Origin: Rhodospirillaceae bacterium
GTDB taxonomy: Bacteria > Pseudomonadota > Alphaproteobacteria > UBA6615
DNA: 62,470 nt
NCBI GenBank assembly: GCA_002724635.1
Contig: PBPM01000105.1
Location: 1 to 62,470, forward strand
Reading direction: 5' to 3'
Shown here in pieces: positions 35,361 through 44,147 of this stretch. The notes beneath the pieces are model-generated. The model made no database searches, was not told the origin of the DNA, and saw only the letters and a program-made list of their open reading frames with translations. Each line of letters starts with the position of its first letter. The first letter of the stretch is position 1. The position numbers and the translations under genes were made by a program.

Positions 35361-36806
35361 ATGTCCACGCGACCCCCCGTCATCGTCTGGTTCCGTCAAG
35401 ATTTGCGGCTCGCAGACAACCCGGCGCTCGCTGCCGCCGCTGAAACGGGCCAACCGGTCCTGCCGCTCTTCATCCTCGACGAGGAAACACCCGACGTACG
35501 GCCGCTCGGCGGTGCATCGCGCTGGTGGCTGCACCACAGCCTAGAATCGCTGGCGGCGGGCCTGCGCGACCATGGGCTTCAACCCAGCTTGCACCGGGGC
35601 GCCGCCGCGGACGTGCTCGCGGAGGTTGTCAAGCAAACGGGGACGGACCGGGTCGTCTGGAATCGCTGCTACGAGCCCGGCGCAATCGCCCGGGACACCG
35701 CGGTGAAGGCGATGCTGAAAGATGCAGGCGTCGCCGCCGAGAGTTTCAACGGATCGCTCCTGATCGAGCCTTGGCGGATAGAGACCAGCCAGGGTGGACC
35801 CTACAAGGTGTTCACCCCCTATTGGCGGCGCCTGCGCGAGCTCTACAAGGCACCACCCTTGGCGGTGCTACCAAAGAAGCTGCCGGCCGCGGAGCCACAA
35901 TCTGGGAACACGCTCGATGCATGGGCGCTTCTGCCCACCGAGCCCGACTGGGCGGGCGGCCTCCGTGAGACTTGGGAGGTCGGTGAGGGCGCCGCAATGG
36001 CGCGGCTGGGCGATTTCCTTGACAATGGTCTCGCTTGCTATCCTCAGGAGCGCGACCGGCCCTACATCGCGGGCACCTCGCGCCTGTCGCCCCATCTTCA
36101 CTGGGGTGAGATCGGGCCGCACCAGATTTGGCGAGCCGCCGCCGCGTATCTCGATCGCGGTGGTGCCGTTGCCGCCGGCGCTGAGGCGCTCCTGCGCGAG
36201 CTCGCTTGGCGGGACTTCAACAATCACCTGTTGTTTCACTTCCCGGGGATCGCTACGTCGAACTGGCGCGAACAGTTCGATGTCTTTACCTGGCGCGACG
36301 ACCCCGACGCGCTAGCGCTCTGGCAGAGGGGTCAAACCGGCTTTCCGCTAGTGGACGCGGGCATGCGAGAACTCTGGCACACGGGTTTCATGCACAACCG
36401 GGTCCGTATGATCACCGGCTCGTTCTTAGTTAAGGACCTGATGATCGACTGGCGCCTAGGCGAGGCCTGGTTTTGGGACACGCTGGTGGACGCAGACCTC
36501 GCAAACAATGCTGGCAACTGGCAGTGGGTTGCGGGCTCGGGTGCCGACGCGTCGCCGTTCTTCCGAATCTTCAACCCCGTGACTCAGGGCGAGAAGTTCG
36601 ACCCGGCGGGCACCTATGTGCGCCGCTGGGTACCCGAGTTGTCGGAGCTACCGCAAAAGTGGATTCACAAGCCTTGGGCCGCCTCTCCGGAGATTCTCGA
36701 TGCCGCCGCCGTCCGGCTCGGAGAGAACTACCCTGCGCCCATGGTCGACCATGGCGTTGCCCGCGATCGAGCGCTCGAAGCGTACCAGACAATCCGCGGG
36801 AACTGA
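35361..36806 (+). CDS. phrB: Deoxyribodipyrimidine photo-lyase
   Basis: A 481-residue flavoprotein that uses light to split UV-induced pyrimidine dimers. The N-terminal antenna domain starts VIVWFRQDLRLADNPAL. The FAD-binding C-terminal half has GTSRLSPHLHWGEIGPHQIW, ELAWRDFNNHLLF, NRVRMITGSFLVKDL and DADLANNAGNWQWVAG, the most conserved photolyase segments. The length is normal for class I CPD photolyases. A 6-4 photolyase or cryptochrome is less likely because the NNAGNWQW segment is of the CPD type. It follows PdeM closely, so it may be expressed with the repair genes. Confidence 0.93.
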   Translation: MSTRPPVIVWFRQDLRLADNPALAAAAETGQPVLPLFILDEETPDVRPLGGASRWWLHHSLESLAAGLRDHGLQPSLHRGAAADVLAEVVKQTGTDRVVWNRCYEPGAIARDTAVKAMLKDAGVAAESFNGSLLIEPWRIETSQGGPYKVFTPYWRRLRELYKAPPLAVLPKKLPAAEPQSGNTLDAWALLPTEPDWAGGLRETWEVGEGAAMARLGDFLDNGLACYPQERDRPYIAGTSRLSPHLHWGEIGPHQIWRAAAAYLDRGGAVAAGAEALLRELAWRDFNNHLLFHFPGIATSNWREQFDVFTWRDDPDALALWQRGQTGFPLVDAGMRELWHTGFMHNRVRMITGSFLVKDLMIDWRLGEAWFWDTLVDADLANNAGNWQWVAGSGADASPFFRIFNPVTQGEKFDPAGTYVRRWVPELSELPQKWIHKPWAASPEILDAAAVRLGENYPAPMVDHGVARDRALEAYQTIRGN

Positions 36807-36926
36807 TCCGGGGACTAGGCCGCGTTTTTATGAATCTGTCATCGCACCGTTAAGCAGCGTCTATCGCTTTTGGATACGCAGCTTTCAGAGATATTCTGAC
36901 TGCCTTGTGATTCCGGAGCAGAAGGG

Positions 36927-37136
36927 ATGAACCACCACCCCACCGACTTTGCTACGCGCGGGGGAGGCGGCGAGGGGTCGAAAGAAACGCCGGCGAATCT
37001 GTACAAACTCGGATTCCTCGGCGATGTCGCGCACGCCCGCGATATCGACTGCCTGGGCTTGCTGAGGGGCGTGATCGCGGTCGCGGTCCTCGCGGCCGCC
37101 GCGACGCACTGGGTTTGCGGGACTGTAGGCCGTTAG
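36927..37136 (+). CDS. Small hypothetical protein with a C-terminal membrane segment
   Basis: A possible 69-residue protein. GGAG lies 8 bases before the ATG, which is good for a start. The first 40 residues are polar and Gly-rich; residues about 43-63 form a hydrophobic helix (LLRGVIAVAVLAAAATHWVC) suited to one membrane pass. I recognise no family. It converges with the heme A synthase gene and overlaps its stop by 4 bp. Codon use is not clearly different from neighbours. The preceding 120 bp (36807-36926) hold no gene. It might be chance coding, so confidence is low. Confidence 0.35.
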   Translation: MNHHPTDFATRGGGGEGSKETPANLYKLGFLGDVAHARDIDCLGLLRGVIAVAVLAAAATHWVCGTVGR

Positions 37137-38191
37137 GCTGCGCTGCGCATCTCGTGCAGGAACCAGAGGAGCAGGGTAAACAGCAGGACCGCACCGGCCT
37201 GGTGGCAGGCCGCAGCGTGGACCGGGACCACTAGGACCAGCGTAGTGATGCCGAGCACCACCTGAAGCAATGCCATCCCCATGAGTGCGTTCGCGACCAT
37301 GCGAGCCCTAGGTGCAAGTGCGAGACAGCGGCTCTGACACCAAAGCGCAGCAACCGCGCCGATGCTGACCAGCGCCAGCACCCGATGGTGGAACTGGATT
37401 GTTCCATGGTCCTCGAACGGTGCGGCAGCGTGTTCGAAATACCCCGGCGGCAGCAGGCCGCCCTCCATGAGCGGGAATGTATTGAAGACCAGGCCGGCAT
37501 CGGTGCCCGCGACGAAGGCGCCCGAGAATATAGTCAGGGCGACCAGTATGAGGGCAAGGAGTCCCAGGCACCGGGTGCGCGATGCGACCCCGTCTGCTCT
37601 CACCGGCGTGACGGGACTGACGAGCGACAAGCCCGTCCAGACGAGTAAGGCGTAAATTAGGAAGGCGAGCGAGAGATGGGCGGCCAGCCGGTACTGGCTG
37701 ACCTCGGGCACGTCTACAAGCCCGCTGCGCACCATGTACCAGCCGAGTAAGCCTTGGGCACCGCCGAGCAGAAATAGGAAGATTAGTCGCGGGACTAGGG
37801 AGGGACGAACGCGACCGCGAACCAGATACCAGACGAAGGGTAGGAAGAAGACGAGCCCAATCAGTCGGCCCCAAGCTCGGTGGATATACTCCCACCAGAA
37901 GATGGTACGAAATTCTGCTAGGGTCATTCCCGCATTGACCTGCAGATATTGCGGGCTCGTCCGGTACGCTTCGAAGGCCTGTTGCCAAGCAGATCCCGTC
38001 AGTGGCGGCAGGATACCCGTCACGGGCCGCCAGTAGACGATAGACAAGCCTGACTCGGTCAGCCGCGTGATGCCCCCGATGACGATCATGGCGAGCACCA
38101 TGGCCGCGCAAACGATCAGCCATTGCCCGATTGCACGGTCGTTGCCTACATGATGATAGTCGGCCGGATCGCTACGGGTGACTGGGGTCAT
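37133..38191 (-). CDS. ctaA: Heme A synthase (COX15/CtaA)
   Basis: A 352-residue inner-membrane protein with about eight helices. GGITRLTESGLSIVYWRPVTG near residue 39-59 is the family signature, and the conserved heme-ligand His occur in the WEYIHRAWGR and QFHHRVLAL segments plus later PVHAACHQ. It oxidises the C8 methyl of heme O to make heme A for aa3-type cytochrome oxidase. The size fits the type found in mitochondria and alphaproteobacteria. No cox genes are close. The N-terminus is preceded by a gap of 126 bp up to the korB end. Confidence 0.93.
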   Translation of the reverse strand: MTPVTRSDPADYHHVGNDRAIGQWLIVCAAMVLAMIVIGGITRLTESGLSIVYWRPVTGILPPLTGSAWQQAFEAYRTSPQYLQVNAGMTLAEFRTIFWWEYIHRAWGRLIGLVFFLPFVWYLVRGRVRPSLVPRLIFLFLLGGAQGLLGWYMVRSGLVDVPEVSQYRLAAHLSLAFLIYALLVWTGLSLVSPVTPVRADGVASRTRCLGLLALILVALTIFSGAFVAGTDAGLVFNTFPLMEGGLLPPGYFEHAAAPFEDHGTIQFHHRVLALVSIGAVAALWCQSRCLALAPRARMVANALMGMALLQVVLGITTLVLVVPVHAAACHQAGAVLLFTLLLWFLHEMRSAA

Positions 38192-38297
38192 GCGCTCGCG
38201 TCAGTTTTCCTTCGACCGACTAGAACCTGCGGCGTCATCCGCGCGCGGGCAAGACACCGCGCTAATAGGTCGCAGGGGCGCGGGGCTGGCAAAACTG

Positions 38298-38318
38298 GGC
38301 CGGAGCCTTTTACCGGCC
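38298..38318 (-). terminator. Possible terminator after korB
   Basis: On the leftward strand a 6-bp GGCCGG/CCGGCC stem with a 9-nt loop begins at the korB stop codon, and a short T-run (AGTTTTGCC) follows. The stem is short, so it would terminate weakly at best. The opposite-strand reading has no T-run. Confidence 0.35.
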
Positions 38319-39343
38319 TATTCGACGGTCCAGGTCTGGCCGCGCTGGAGAAGCTGGTTCAGATCTGCCGTGGCGCCGTCCTTAGCTGCTTGCTCTATTT
38401 GGGCGTGCACCGAGGTCTCGTAGGTCGGGGCCGGGTCGGCATAGAGGACGCCGAGCGCCACCGGAAAATCCGGCGGGTCCATCTGGGCGAGCATCGTCGC
38501 GAGGCCGCGATTGGTCTCGTCGTGAATTGCGATGTCTGACTCGGTGATTCCGTCCTCGCCGAGGGTGACGACCTCGAGCCGCATCTCGTCCTTGTTAAGC
38601 AACAAGCCTTTGGACTTGTCCTTGCCGAAAAGGAGTGGCTGGCCATGTTCCACATGGATCTGCATCTCGTCTTGAACGCTCTTCTCGGTGAAGTGCTTGA
38701 ACGCTCCGTCATTGTAAACGATGCAGTTCTGGAAGATTTCGACGAAGGACGCACCCTTGTGATTGTAGGCGCGCTTGAGGACCTCGGGTAGATGCTTCTG
38801 CAGGATGTCCGATGAGCGGGCGATGAAGGTGCCACCAACGCCCAGCGCGAACTGTGCCGCCGAGACCGGGTTGTCGATCGAGCCGACCGGGGTTGAAGGC
38901 GACTTTGTGCCGATCCTCGAGGTCGGGGAATATTGCCCCTTGGTCAGGCCGTAGATCTGGTTGTTGAACAAGAGGATCTGTAGATCGATGTTGCGGCGGA
39001 TCGCATGCATCGTGTGGTTGCCGCCGATTGACAGCATGTCGCCGTCGCCGCCCACGACCCAGACATCGAGCTCGGGGTTGGCGAGCTTGACGCCCGAAGC
39101 CAATGCCGGCGAGCGGCCATGGATCGTGTGAAACCCGTAGGTCTCCATATAGTAGGGGAAGCGCGCCGCGCAGCCGATGCCGGACACGAAGACGGTGTTC
39201 TTCGGGTCGGCCTCAAGCTGGGCGAGCGTATTCTGGACACCCTTAAGAATGGCGTAGTCGCCGCAGCCCGGGCACCAGCGAACTTCCTGATCCGTTGCAA
39301 AGTCGCGGGCGGTGAGCTTTTCGGGGGGGCTTTGAACGTTCAT
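38318..39343 (-). CDS. korB: 2-Oxoacid:ferredoxin oxidoreductase, beta subunit (KorB)
   Basis: A 341-residue TPP-binding subunit of the 2-oxoglutarate (or related 2-oxoacid):ferredoxin oxidoreductase. The cluster-binding Cys are visible at 24 and 27 (WCPGCGD), 58 (GIGC) and about 200 (FQNCIVYND), and the TPP motif is VVGGDGDMLSIGGNH. The reaction is 2-oxoacid + CoA + oxidised ferredoxin to acyl-CoA + CO2 + reduced ferredoxin. The ATG at 39343 has GGAG upstream inside the end of korA; there is a 1-bp gap, so the two subunits are co-translated. The two-subunit type is often oxygen-tolerant and found in aerobic alphaproteobacteria. Its exact substrate cannot be read from sequence. Confidence 0.93.
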   Translation of the reverse strand: MNVQSPPEKLTARDFATDQEVRWCPGCGDYAILKGVQNTLAQLEADPKNTVFVSGIGCAARFPYYMETYGFHTIHGRSPALASGVKLANPELDVWVVGGDGDMLSIGGNHTMHAIRRNIDLQILLFNNQIYGLTKGQYSPTSRIGTKSPSTPVGSIDNPVSAAQFALGVGGTFIARSSDILQKHLPEVLKRAYNHKGASFVEIFQNCIVYNDGAFKHFTEKSVQDEMQIHVEHGQPLLFGKDKSKGLLLNKDEMRLEVVTLGEDGITESDIAIHDETNRGLATMLAQMDPPDFPVALGVLYADPAPTYETSVHAQIEQAAKDGATADLNQLLQRGQTWTVE

Positions 39344-39344
39344 T

Positions 39345-41213
39345 TTATTTCTCCAGCCGTGCGCGGATTGCGTCTTCAAGCTCTCCGATGAGGAACGGCT
39401 TGCCGTTGACTTTGTTGAGCCCCTCGGCGGGCAGTAAATACTGGTCACGCAGAAGAGTGCGCAACTGACCGTTGTTCATCTCCGGCACGAGGGTCTGATC
39501 GAACGAGCCGACCAGTTCTCTGAGGTTGCGCGGCAGCGGCCAGATGTGGCGAAGATGAATCTGGGCCACGTCGTATCCCTCGTCGCGCATATTGTTAACG
39601 GCGCGATTGATAGGGCCGTAGGTCGAACCCCAGCCGATGACTGCCAGCTTCGCTCCGGCCTCGCCCACGTCTACCTGCTGTTCGGGGATGTCGTTAGCTA
39701 TACCAAGCAACTTGGCGGCGCGTACGTCGGTCATCTTCTGATGGTTGTCCGGGTCGTAGGAAATGTGGCCGCTGTCATAGGAACGTTCGATGCCGCCGAT
39801 GCGGTGCATCAGGTTCGGCGTTCCGGGCTTAACCCAGGGGCGCGCGAGCGTCTCGTTATCGCGCATAAAGGGCTGGAAGTCCGTTGGATCGGTACGGAAG
39901 TTCACATCGAACTGCTCCGCGTCGCCCGCGTCGGGGATGCGCCAAGGCTCGGAGGCATTTGTGATGTAGCCATCCGTCAGGACCATGACAGGGGTCATGT
40001 ACTTTGTCGCGATGCGAACCTCCTCGATGGCGACCTCATAGCCATCCGACGGTGTCGAGACTGAGATGACCGGCATCGGCGCGTCGCCGTTGCGGCCGTA
40101 GACGGCCTGGTAGAGGTCCGACTGCTCGGTCTTGGTCGGCATGCCGGTCGATGGGCCGGCGCGCTGGGAGTTGATGACCACCAGTGGCAATTCGGTTGCA
40201 ATGGCTAGGCCGATCGCCTCCATCTTAAGCGCGATCCCTGGGCCGGAGCTGGAGGTTATGCCGAGCGAGCCAGCATAGGAGGCGCCTATGGCTGCGACCG
40301 CGGCGGCGATCTCATCTTCCGCCTGAAAGGTCAAGACACCGAATTCCTTCATCCGCGCCAACTGGTGCAACAGGGAGGAGGCCGGAGTGATCGGGTAGGA
40401 GCAGAAGGCGATTTTTAGATTGGCGAGTAGGGAGCCTGCTAGGAGACCGAGGGAAACCGATTCCGCGCCGGTGATGGTACGGTACAGCCCCGGCTCGATC
40501 TTTGCCGGCTCGACGTCGAAAGTACCAAGTTCTGCGGGCATCTCCGCTGTCTCGCCGAAGGCATGACCGGCGTTCAGCGCGGCGATATTGGCCTTCGCTA
40601 CATCCGGGTTCTTAGCGAACTTGGTTTCCAGCCAGTCGATCGAGGCCTGGCGCTTGCGACCATACATCCAGTAGACGAGGCCGAGCGCCCACATGTTCTT
40701 GGATCGCAGCGCCTCCTTATTCGAAAGCCCGAATTCCTTTACCGCTTCGACGGTGAGCCGGGACATGTCGATCTTGACGAGCCGGTAGCTCTCGAGGCTG
40801 TCATTCTCGAGCGGGTTTTCGTCATATCCGGCCTTGGCTAGGTTGCGGTCGGTGAAGGCGCCAGAATCCGCGATGACGATGCCTTTCGGCTTCACGTCCT
40901 CGAGGTTGGTCACCAGCGCCGCCGGGTTCATCGCAACTAGCACGTCCAGCTTGTCGCCCGATGTCATAATCTTGCGGGCGCCGAAATTGATCTGGAATGC
41001 CGACACGCCAAAGGTCGTGCCCGCGGGTGCGCGGATCTCGGCAGGGAAATCGGGGAAGGTGGCGAGGTCGTTGCCGGCGATCGCCGCTGTCATCGTGAAC
41101 TGACTGCCGGTCAGCTGCATTCCGTCGCCGGAGTCACCTGCGAAACGCACGACTGCGGATTCGATTTCCTGGCGGTCTTCTTCCGGCCGTTCGATGGCCG
41201 CTACCTCAGACAT
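39345..41213 (-). CDS. korA: 2-Oxoacid:ferredoxin oxidoreductase, alpha subunit (KorA, gamma-alpha fusion)
   Basis: A 622-residue subunit in which the gamma domain (about 20-210; RFAGDSGDGMQLTG near the start) is fused to the alpha/pyrimidine domain (about 240-600). YPITPASSLLHQLA (about 275), SSSGPGIALK and RAGPSTGMPTKTEQ are characteristic. With KorB it oxidatively decarboxylates a 2-oxoacid and reduces ferredoxin in the cytoplasm. It is the first gene of the leftward korAB pair. The upstream gap of 153 bp to the ferredoxin-NADP reductase gene holds no gene. The fusion is normal for this two-subunit class. Confidence 0.93.
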   Translation of the reverse strand: MSEVAAIERPEEDRQEIESAVVRFAGDSGDGMQLTGSQFTMTAAIAGNDLATFPDFPAEIRAPAGTTFGVSAFQINFGARKIMTSGDKLDVLVAMNPAALVTNLEDVKPKGIVIADSGAFTDRNLAKAGYDENPLENDSLESYRLVKIDMSRLTVEAVKEFGLSNKEALRSKNMWALGLVYWMYGRKRQASIDWLETKFAKNPDVAKANIAALNAGHAFGETAEMPAELGTFDVEPAKIEPGLYRTITGAESVSLGLLAGSLLANLKIAFCSYPITPASSLLHQLARMKEFGVLTFQAEDEIAAAVAAIGASYAGSLGITSSSGPGIALKMEAIGLAIATELPLVVINSQRAGPSTGMPTKTEQSDLYQAVYGRNGDAPMPVISVSTPSDGYEVAIEEVRIATKYMTPVMVLTDGYITNASEPWRIPDAGDAEQFDVNFRTDPTDFQPFMRDNETLARPWVKPGTPNLMHRIGGIERSYDSGHISYDPDNHQKMTDVRAAKLLGIANDIPEQQVDVGEAGAKLAVIGWGSTYGPINRAVNNMRDEGYDVAQIHLRHIWPLPRNLRELVGSFDQTLVPEMNNGQLRTLLRDQYLLPAEGLNKVNGKPFLIGELEDAIRARLEK

Positions 41214-41366
41214 TCGGGTGTATCCTTCCCGTAAATTCGACTTCGATTTCGGATTAATTTTCGCGGGCGTGCATGCGTTATCGCGCCGGTGCTACATTCA
41301 TCCGGCTGTAGGCTGGATTCAAGCATAAACTGGTCCTGCTCCAGCCCAACGAAAGTTTTTTGCCGG

Positions 41367-42668
41367 TTAGTCAAGGGTGCCGATCATACTCTCGATTGTG
41401 ACAAATTTTCGCCGCGGTGCGCCGGGTTTTGCCGCCGCAACTTCGGCCGCATCGATCGTCTGCCAGTCGCCATAGGTGAGAGTGCGCACGTCCCGTTCCG
41501 TCAGAAGGGCTTCCAGTGCCTCGCGGCCGGGCTTCGAACCGTCCTCGATGTCCTCGAAAATCTGCGTCGCCGCAATGTCGCCATCGGGCTTGTTGGTGCC
41601 GATGACGCCGGTCGGACCACGCTTGATCCAGCCCACCGCATAGACGCCGTCACCGACTCGGCCCTCTTCATGCACGACCACGCCATTATCGGCATCGAAC
41701 GGGACGCCCGGGAAGGGGTCGGAGAAATAGCCGATGGCCGGAATCACCAGTCCGCATTCGATATCGAAAAACTCGCCCGTGCCGACGGACCGGCCGTTCT
41801 CGACGCGGGTATGCTCCATGCGAATGCTCTCGACCTTGTCGCCGCCGAGAATTTCGACCGGCTTGGCGTAGAAGGTGAAGTGGACCCGCTTGGACTTGCC
41901 CGCGGGATCGACGTTGGGGAATTCCTTCATCGTCGTGAGGTTGCGATCCTTGAGCCGCTTGTCCCGGTCCGACCAATCGCCCGTGACCCCGTCGGGCAGC
42001 TGGGCTGGGTCGATGACTGGCTGGCAGTCGTCGAGTTTGCCCATTTCGCGCAGCTCGACATTCGTGAACTTGGCCTCGATCGGCCCGCGCCGCCCAACCA
42101 TGTAGACGTCGGTGATTGGGGAGGCCTCGATCGCGTCTGCGGCATGGTCGGCGATGTCGGTTTCGGTCATCTCCTCGGGTGTCTTGACTAGGACTCGAGC
42201 GACGTCGACGGCGACATTGCCCTGACCGATGACCACAACGGTGCCGGTGTTGAGATCGGGCTGCAGTTCGGTGAAATCGGGATGGCCGTTGTACCAGCCG
42301 ACGAAGTCGGCCGAGCCGAACACGCCCGCCTTGTCCTCGCCCGGAATGCCCAGCTTGCGGTCTCGCGGTGCGCCAACAGCGAGCACGATTACATCATACA
42401 TTTCCTGCAGCTCGGCGATGGTCACATCGCAGCCCACCTCAACATTGCCGAAGTAGCCCACGCCGTCGGTTAGCGCCGTCTTTTCATATACGCGCGCCAC
42501 CTTCTTGGTCGTCTGGTGATCGGGGGCGACGCCGCCGCGGATCAGCCCGAACGGTGTCGGCAGGCGTTCAATGATATCGACGCGAACGTCCTTCTTGCCC
42601 TTGAGTAAGGCGTCGACCGTATAAAAGCCGCTCGGCCCTGCGCCAATGACCGCAACATTGATTGTCAT
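41367..42668 (-). CDS. Ferredoxin-NADP reductase, adrenodoxin-reductase (FprA) type
   Basis: A 433-residue FAD protein with two Rossmann motifs: VIGAGPSGFYTVDALL for FAD at the N-terminus and VVIGQGNVAVDVARVL for NADPH near residue 145. Additional family landmarks are RGGVAPDHQ, RRGPIEAKFT and VGWIKRGPTGVIGTNK. It should pass electrons between NADPH and a ferredoxin. The gene lies just upstream of korAB in the same direction, with 153 bp between, so a common ferredoxin pool is likely. It is not BoxA-like (it has no ferredoxin domain), but could in principle reduce a ferredoxin for oxygenases. Confidence 0.92.
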   Translation of the reverse strand: MTINVAVIGAGPSGFYTVDALLKGKKDVRVDIIERLPTPFGLIRGGVAPDHQTTKKVARVYEKTALTDGVGYFGNVEVGCDVTIAELQEMYDVIVLAVGAPRDRKLGIPGEDKAGVFGSADFVGWYNGHPDFTELQPDLNTGTVVVIGQGNVAVDVARVLVKTPEEMTETDIADHAADAIEASPITDVYMVGRRGPIEAKFTNVELREMGKLDDCQPVIDPAQLPDGVTGDWSDRDKRLKDRNLTTMKEFPNVDPAGKSKRVHFTFYAKPVEILGGDKVESIRMEHTRVENGRSVGTGEFFDIECGLVIPAIGYFSDPFPGVPFDADNGVVVHEEGRVGDGVYAVGWIKRGPTGVIGTNKPDGDIAATQIFEDIEDGSKPGREALEALLTERDVRTLTYGDWQTIDAAEVAAAKPGAPRRKFVTIESMIGTLD

Positions 42669-42872
42669 AGTTCCTCCCTATAAACCGGCAGGACTATATC
42701 CAAACCAGCCCCGACTACCAACATATCTCAATGTTAAGTGCGTACATGATTCGAGCCGACCATTCGATTTGCGTTGGCCCTTTACCTCAACATGAGTATA
42801 TGGTTTACCGTGGGACGGAAGAGCCTGGTCATCGCGTCGCTAACATCACCGATCCCAAAGGAGACCGCTTTC

Positions 42873-44093
42873 ATGCTTCGCAAGCGCTTTCGCAAAACCC
42901 TGACGGCCGGGGCGACGGCCCTGCTGACCCTTGCCTCTTCATCACTGGTCCATGCTCAGGAAGGACCGATCCGGATCGGCGAGATCAACAGCTATACGGG
43001 TCCACTGGCCTCCTTCACCCTGCCCTACAGGAATGGCTGGCAGCTAGCTGTCGAAAAAATCAACGCCAAGGGCGGGGTGCTGGGGCGATCGCTCGAGGTG
43101 GTCTCGCGCGACGACGGCGCAAAGCCGGCCGATGCTGTGAAGTTCGCTGAGGAACTTGTGCGGCGCGAGAAGGTCGATCTGATCGCTGGGACGTTCCTCT
43201 CGAACATTGGGCTCGCCGTTTCGGACTTCGCGCAACGCAACAAGGTTCTGTTCGTGGCCTCGGAGCCGCTCTCAGACGCGATCGTCTGGGCCAAGGGCAA
43301 CGACCACACGTTCCGGCTGCGTCCCTCGACCTACATGCAGGCCGCAATGCTGGCGGAGGAGGCGGCGAAGCTTCCGGCCAAGCGCTGGGCCACTGTCGCG
43401 CCGAACTATGAATATGGCCAGTCGGCGGTGAAGGCGTTCCAGGATGTGCTCACGGGGCTGCGTCCCGATGTGGAGTTCGTGGAGAAGCAGTGGCCAGCGC
43501 TGTTCAAGCTCGACGCCGGCGCTACTGTTCAGGCTCTCGCCAAGGCCAAGCCCGACGCGATCTATAACGTCACCTTCTCGATCGATCTCGCAAAGTTCGT
43601 GCGCGAGGGGCAGTTGCGCGGTCTTTTTAAGGACCGGGAAGTGGTCAGCCTGCTCACTGGCGAGCCGGAGTATCTCGACCCACTCAAAAGCGAGGCCCCC
43701 GAGGGCTGGATCGTCACCGGCTATCCTTGGCAGGGGATCGATGACCCCGCCCACAAGGCGTTCCTCGATGCCTACAGCAAGCGCTTCAACGACTATCCGC
43801 GTGCGGGTTCGATCGTCGGCTACAACACAATCCTTACCATCGCCGCCATGCTCGAGAAGGCTGGATCCACGGATACGGAAGCCATGGTCGCGGCGATGAA
43901 GGACTTGGAGCTGGAAACCCCGTTCGGGCCGATCACCTACCGTTCCATCGATCACCAGTCGACTATGGGCGCCTATGTCGGGCGCACGGCGAAGGTTGAC
44001 GGGAGGGGCGTAATGGTGGATTTCCGCTATGCGGATGGCGCCGACTATTTGCCCAAGGACGCTACGGTGCGGAAACTGCGACCGGCGAAGTAG
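42873..44093 (+). CDS. HAAT-family ABC transporter, periplasmic substrate-binding protein (system 2)
   Basis: A 406-residue Liv-type binding protein. A signal peptide (MLRKRFRKTL, hydrophobic core, cleavage near SLVHA) is followed by IRIGEINSYTGPLASF, the family start. AAAGGAGA lies 9 bases before ATG 42873; upstream in-frame ATGs give a non-signal extension and are rejected. It diverges from the reductase at 41367, with about 200 bp between them for two promoters. It belongs to the operon up to 47466. The substrate is unknown; it differs clearly from the protein at 13194. Confidence 0.88.
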   Translation: MLRKRFRKTLTAGATALLTLASSSLVHAQEGPIRIGEINSYTGPLASFTLPYRNGWQLAVEKINAKGGVLGRSLEVVSRDDGAKPADAVKFAEELVRREKVDLIAGTFLSNIGLAVSDFAQRNKVLFVASEPLSDAIVWAKGNDHTFRLRPSTYMQAAMLAEEAAKLPAKRWATVAPNYEYGQSAVKAFQDVLTGLRPDVEFVEKQWPALFKLDAGATVQALAKAKPDAIYNVTFSIDLAKFVREGQLRGLFKDREVVSLLTGEPEYLDPLKSEAPEGWIVTGYPWQGIDDPAHKAFLDAYSKRFNDYPRAGSIVGYNTILTIAAMLEKAGSTDTEAMVAAMKDLELETPFGPITYRSIDHQSTMGAYVGRTAKVDGRGVMVDFRYADGADYLPKDATVRKLRPAK

Positions 44094-44147
44094 CGTCACG
44101 GTGAACGACCAGCGCCGCCGGGCGAGACCAAGGCGCCGGAGGGTCTG

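Noticed and set aside
41289-42191. Rightward open frame opposite the ferredoxin-NADP reductase
   Set aside because: Antisense shadow; the reverse-strand protein has intact FAD and NADPH motifs.
41367-42668. The reductase as the missing BoxA
   Set aside because: BoxA has a ferredoxin domain and a different reductase fold; this protein is of adrenodoxin-reductase type and lies 18 kb from boxB.
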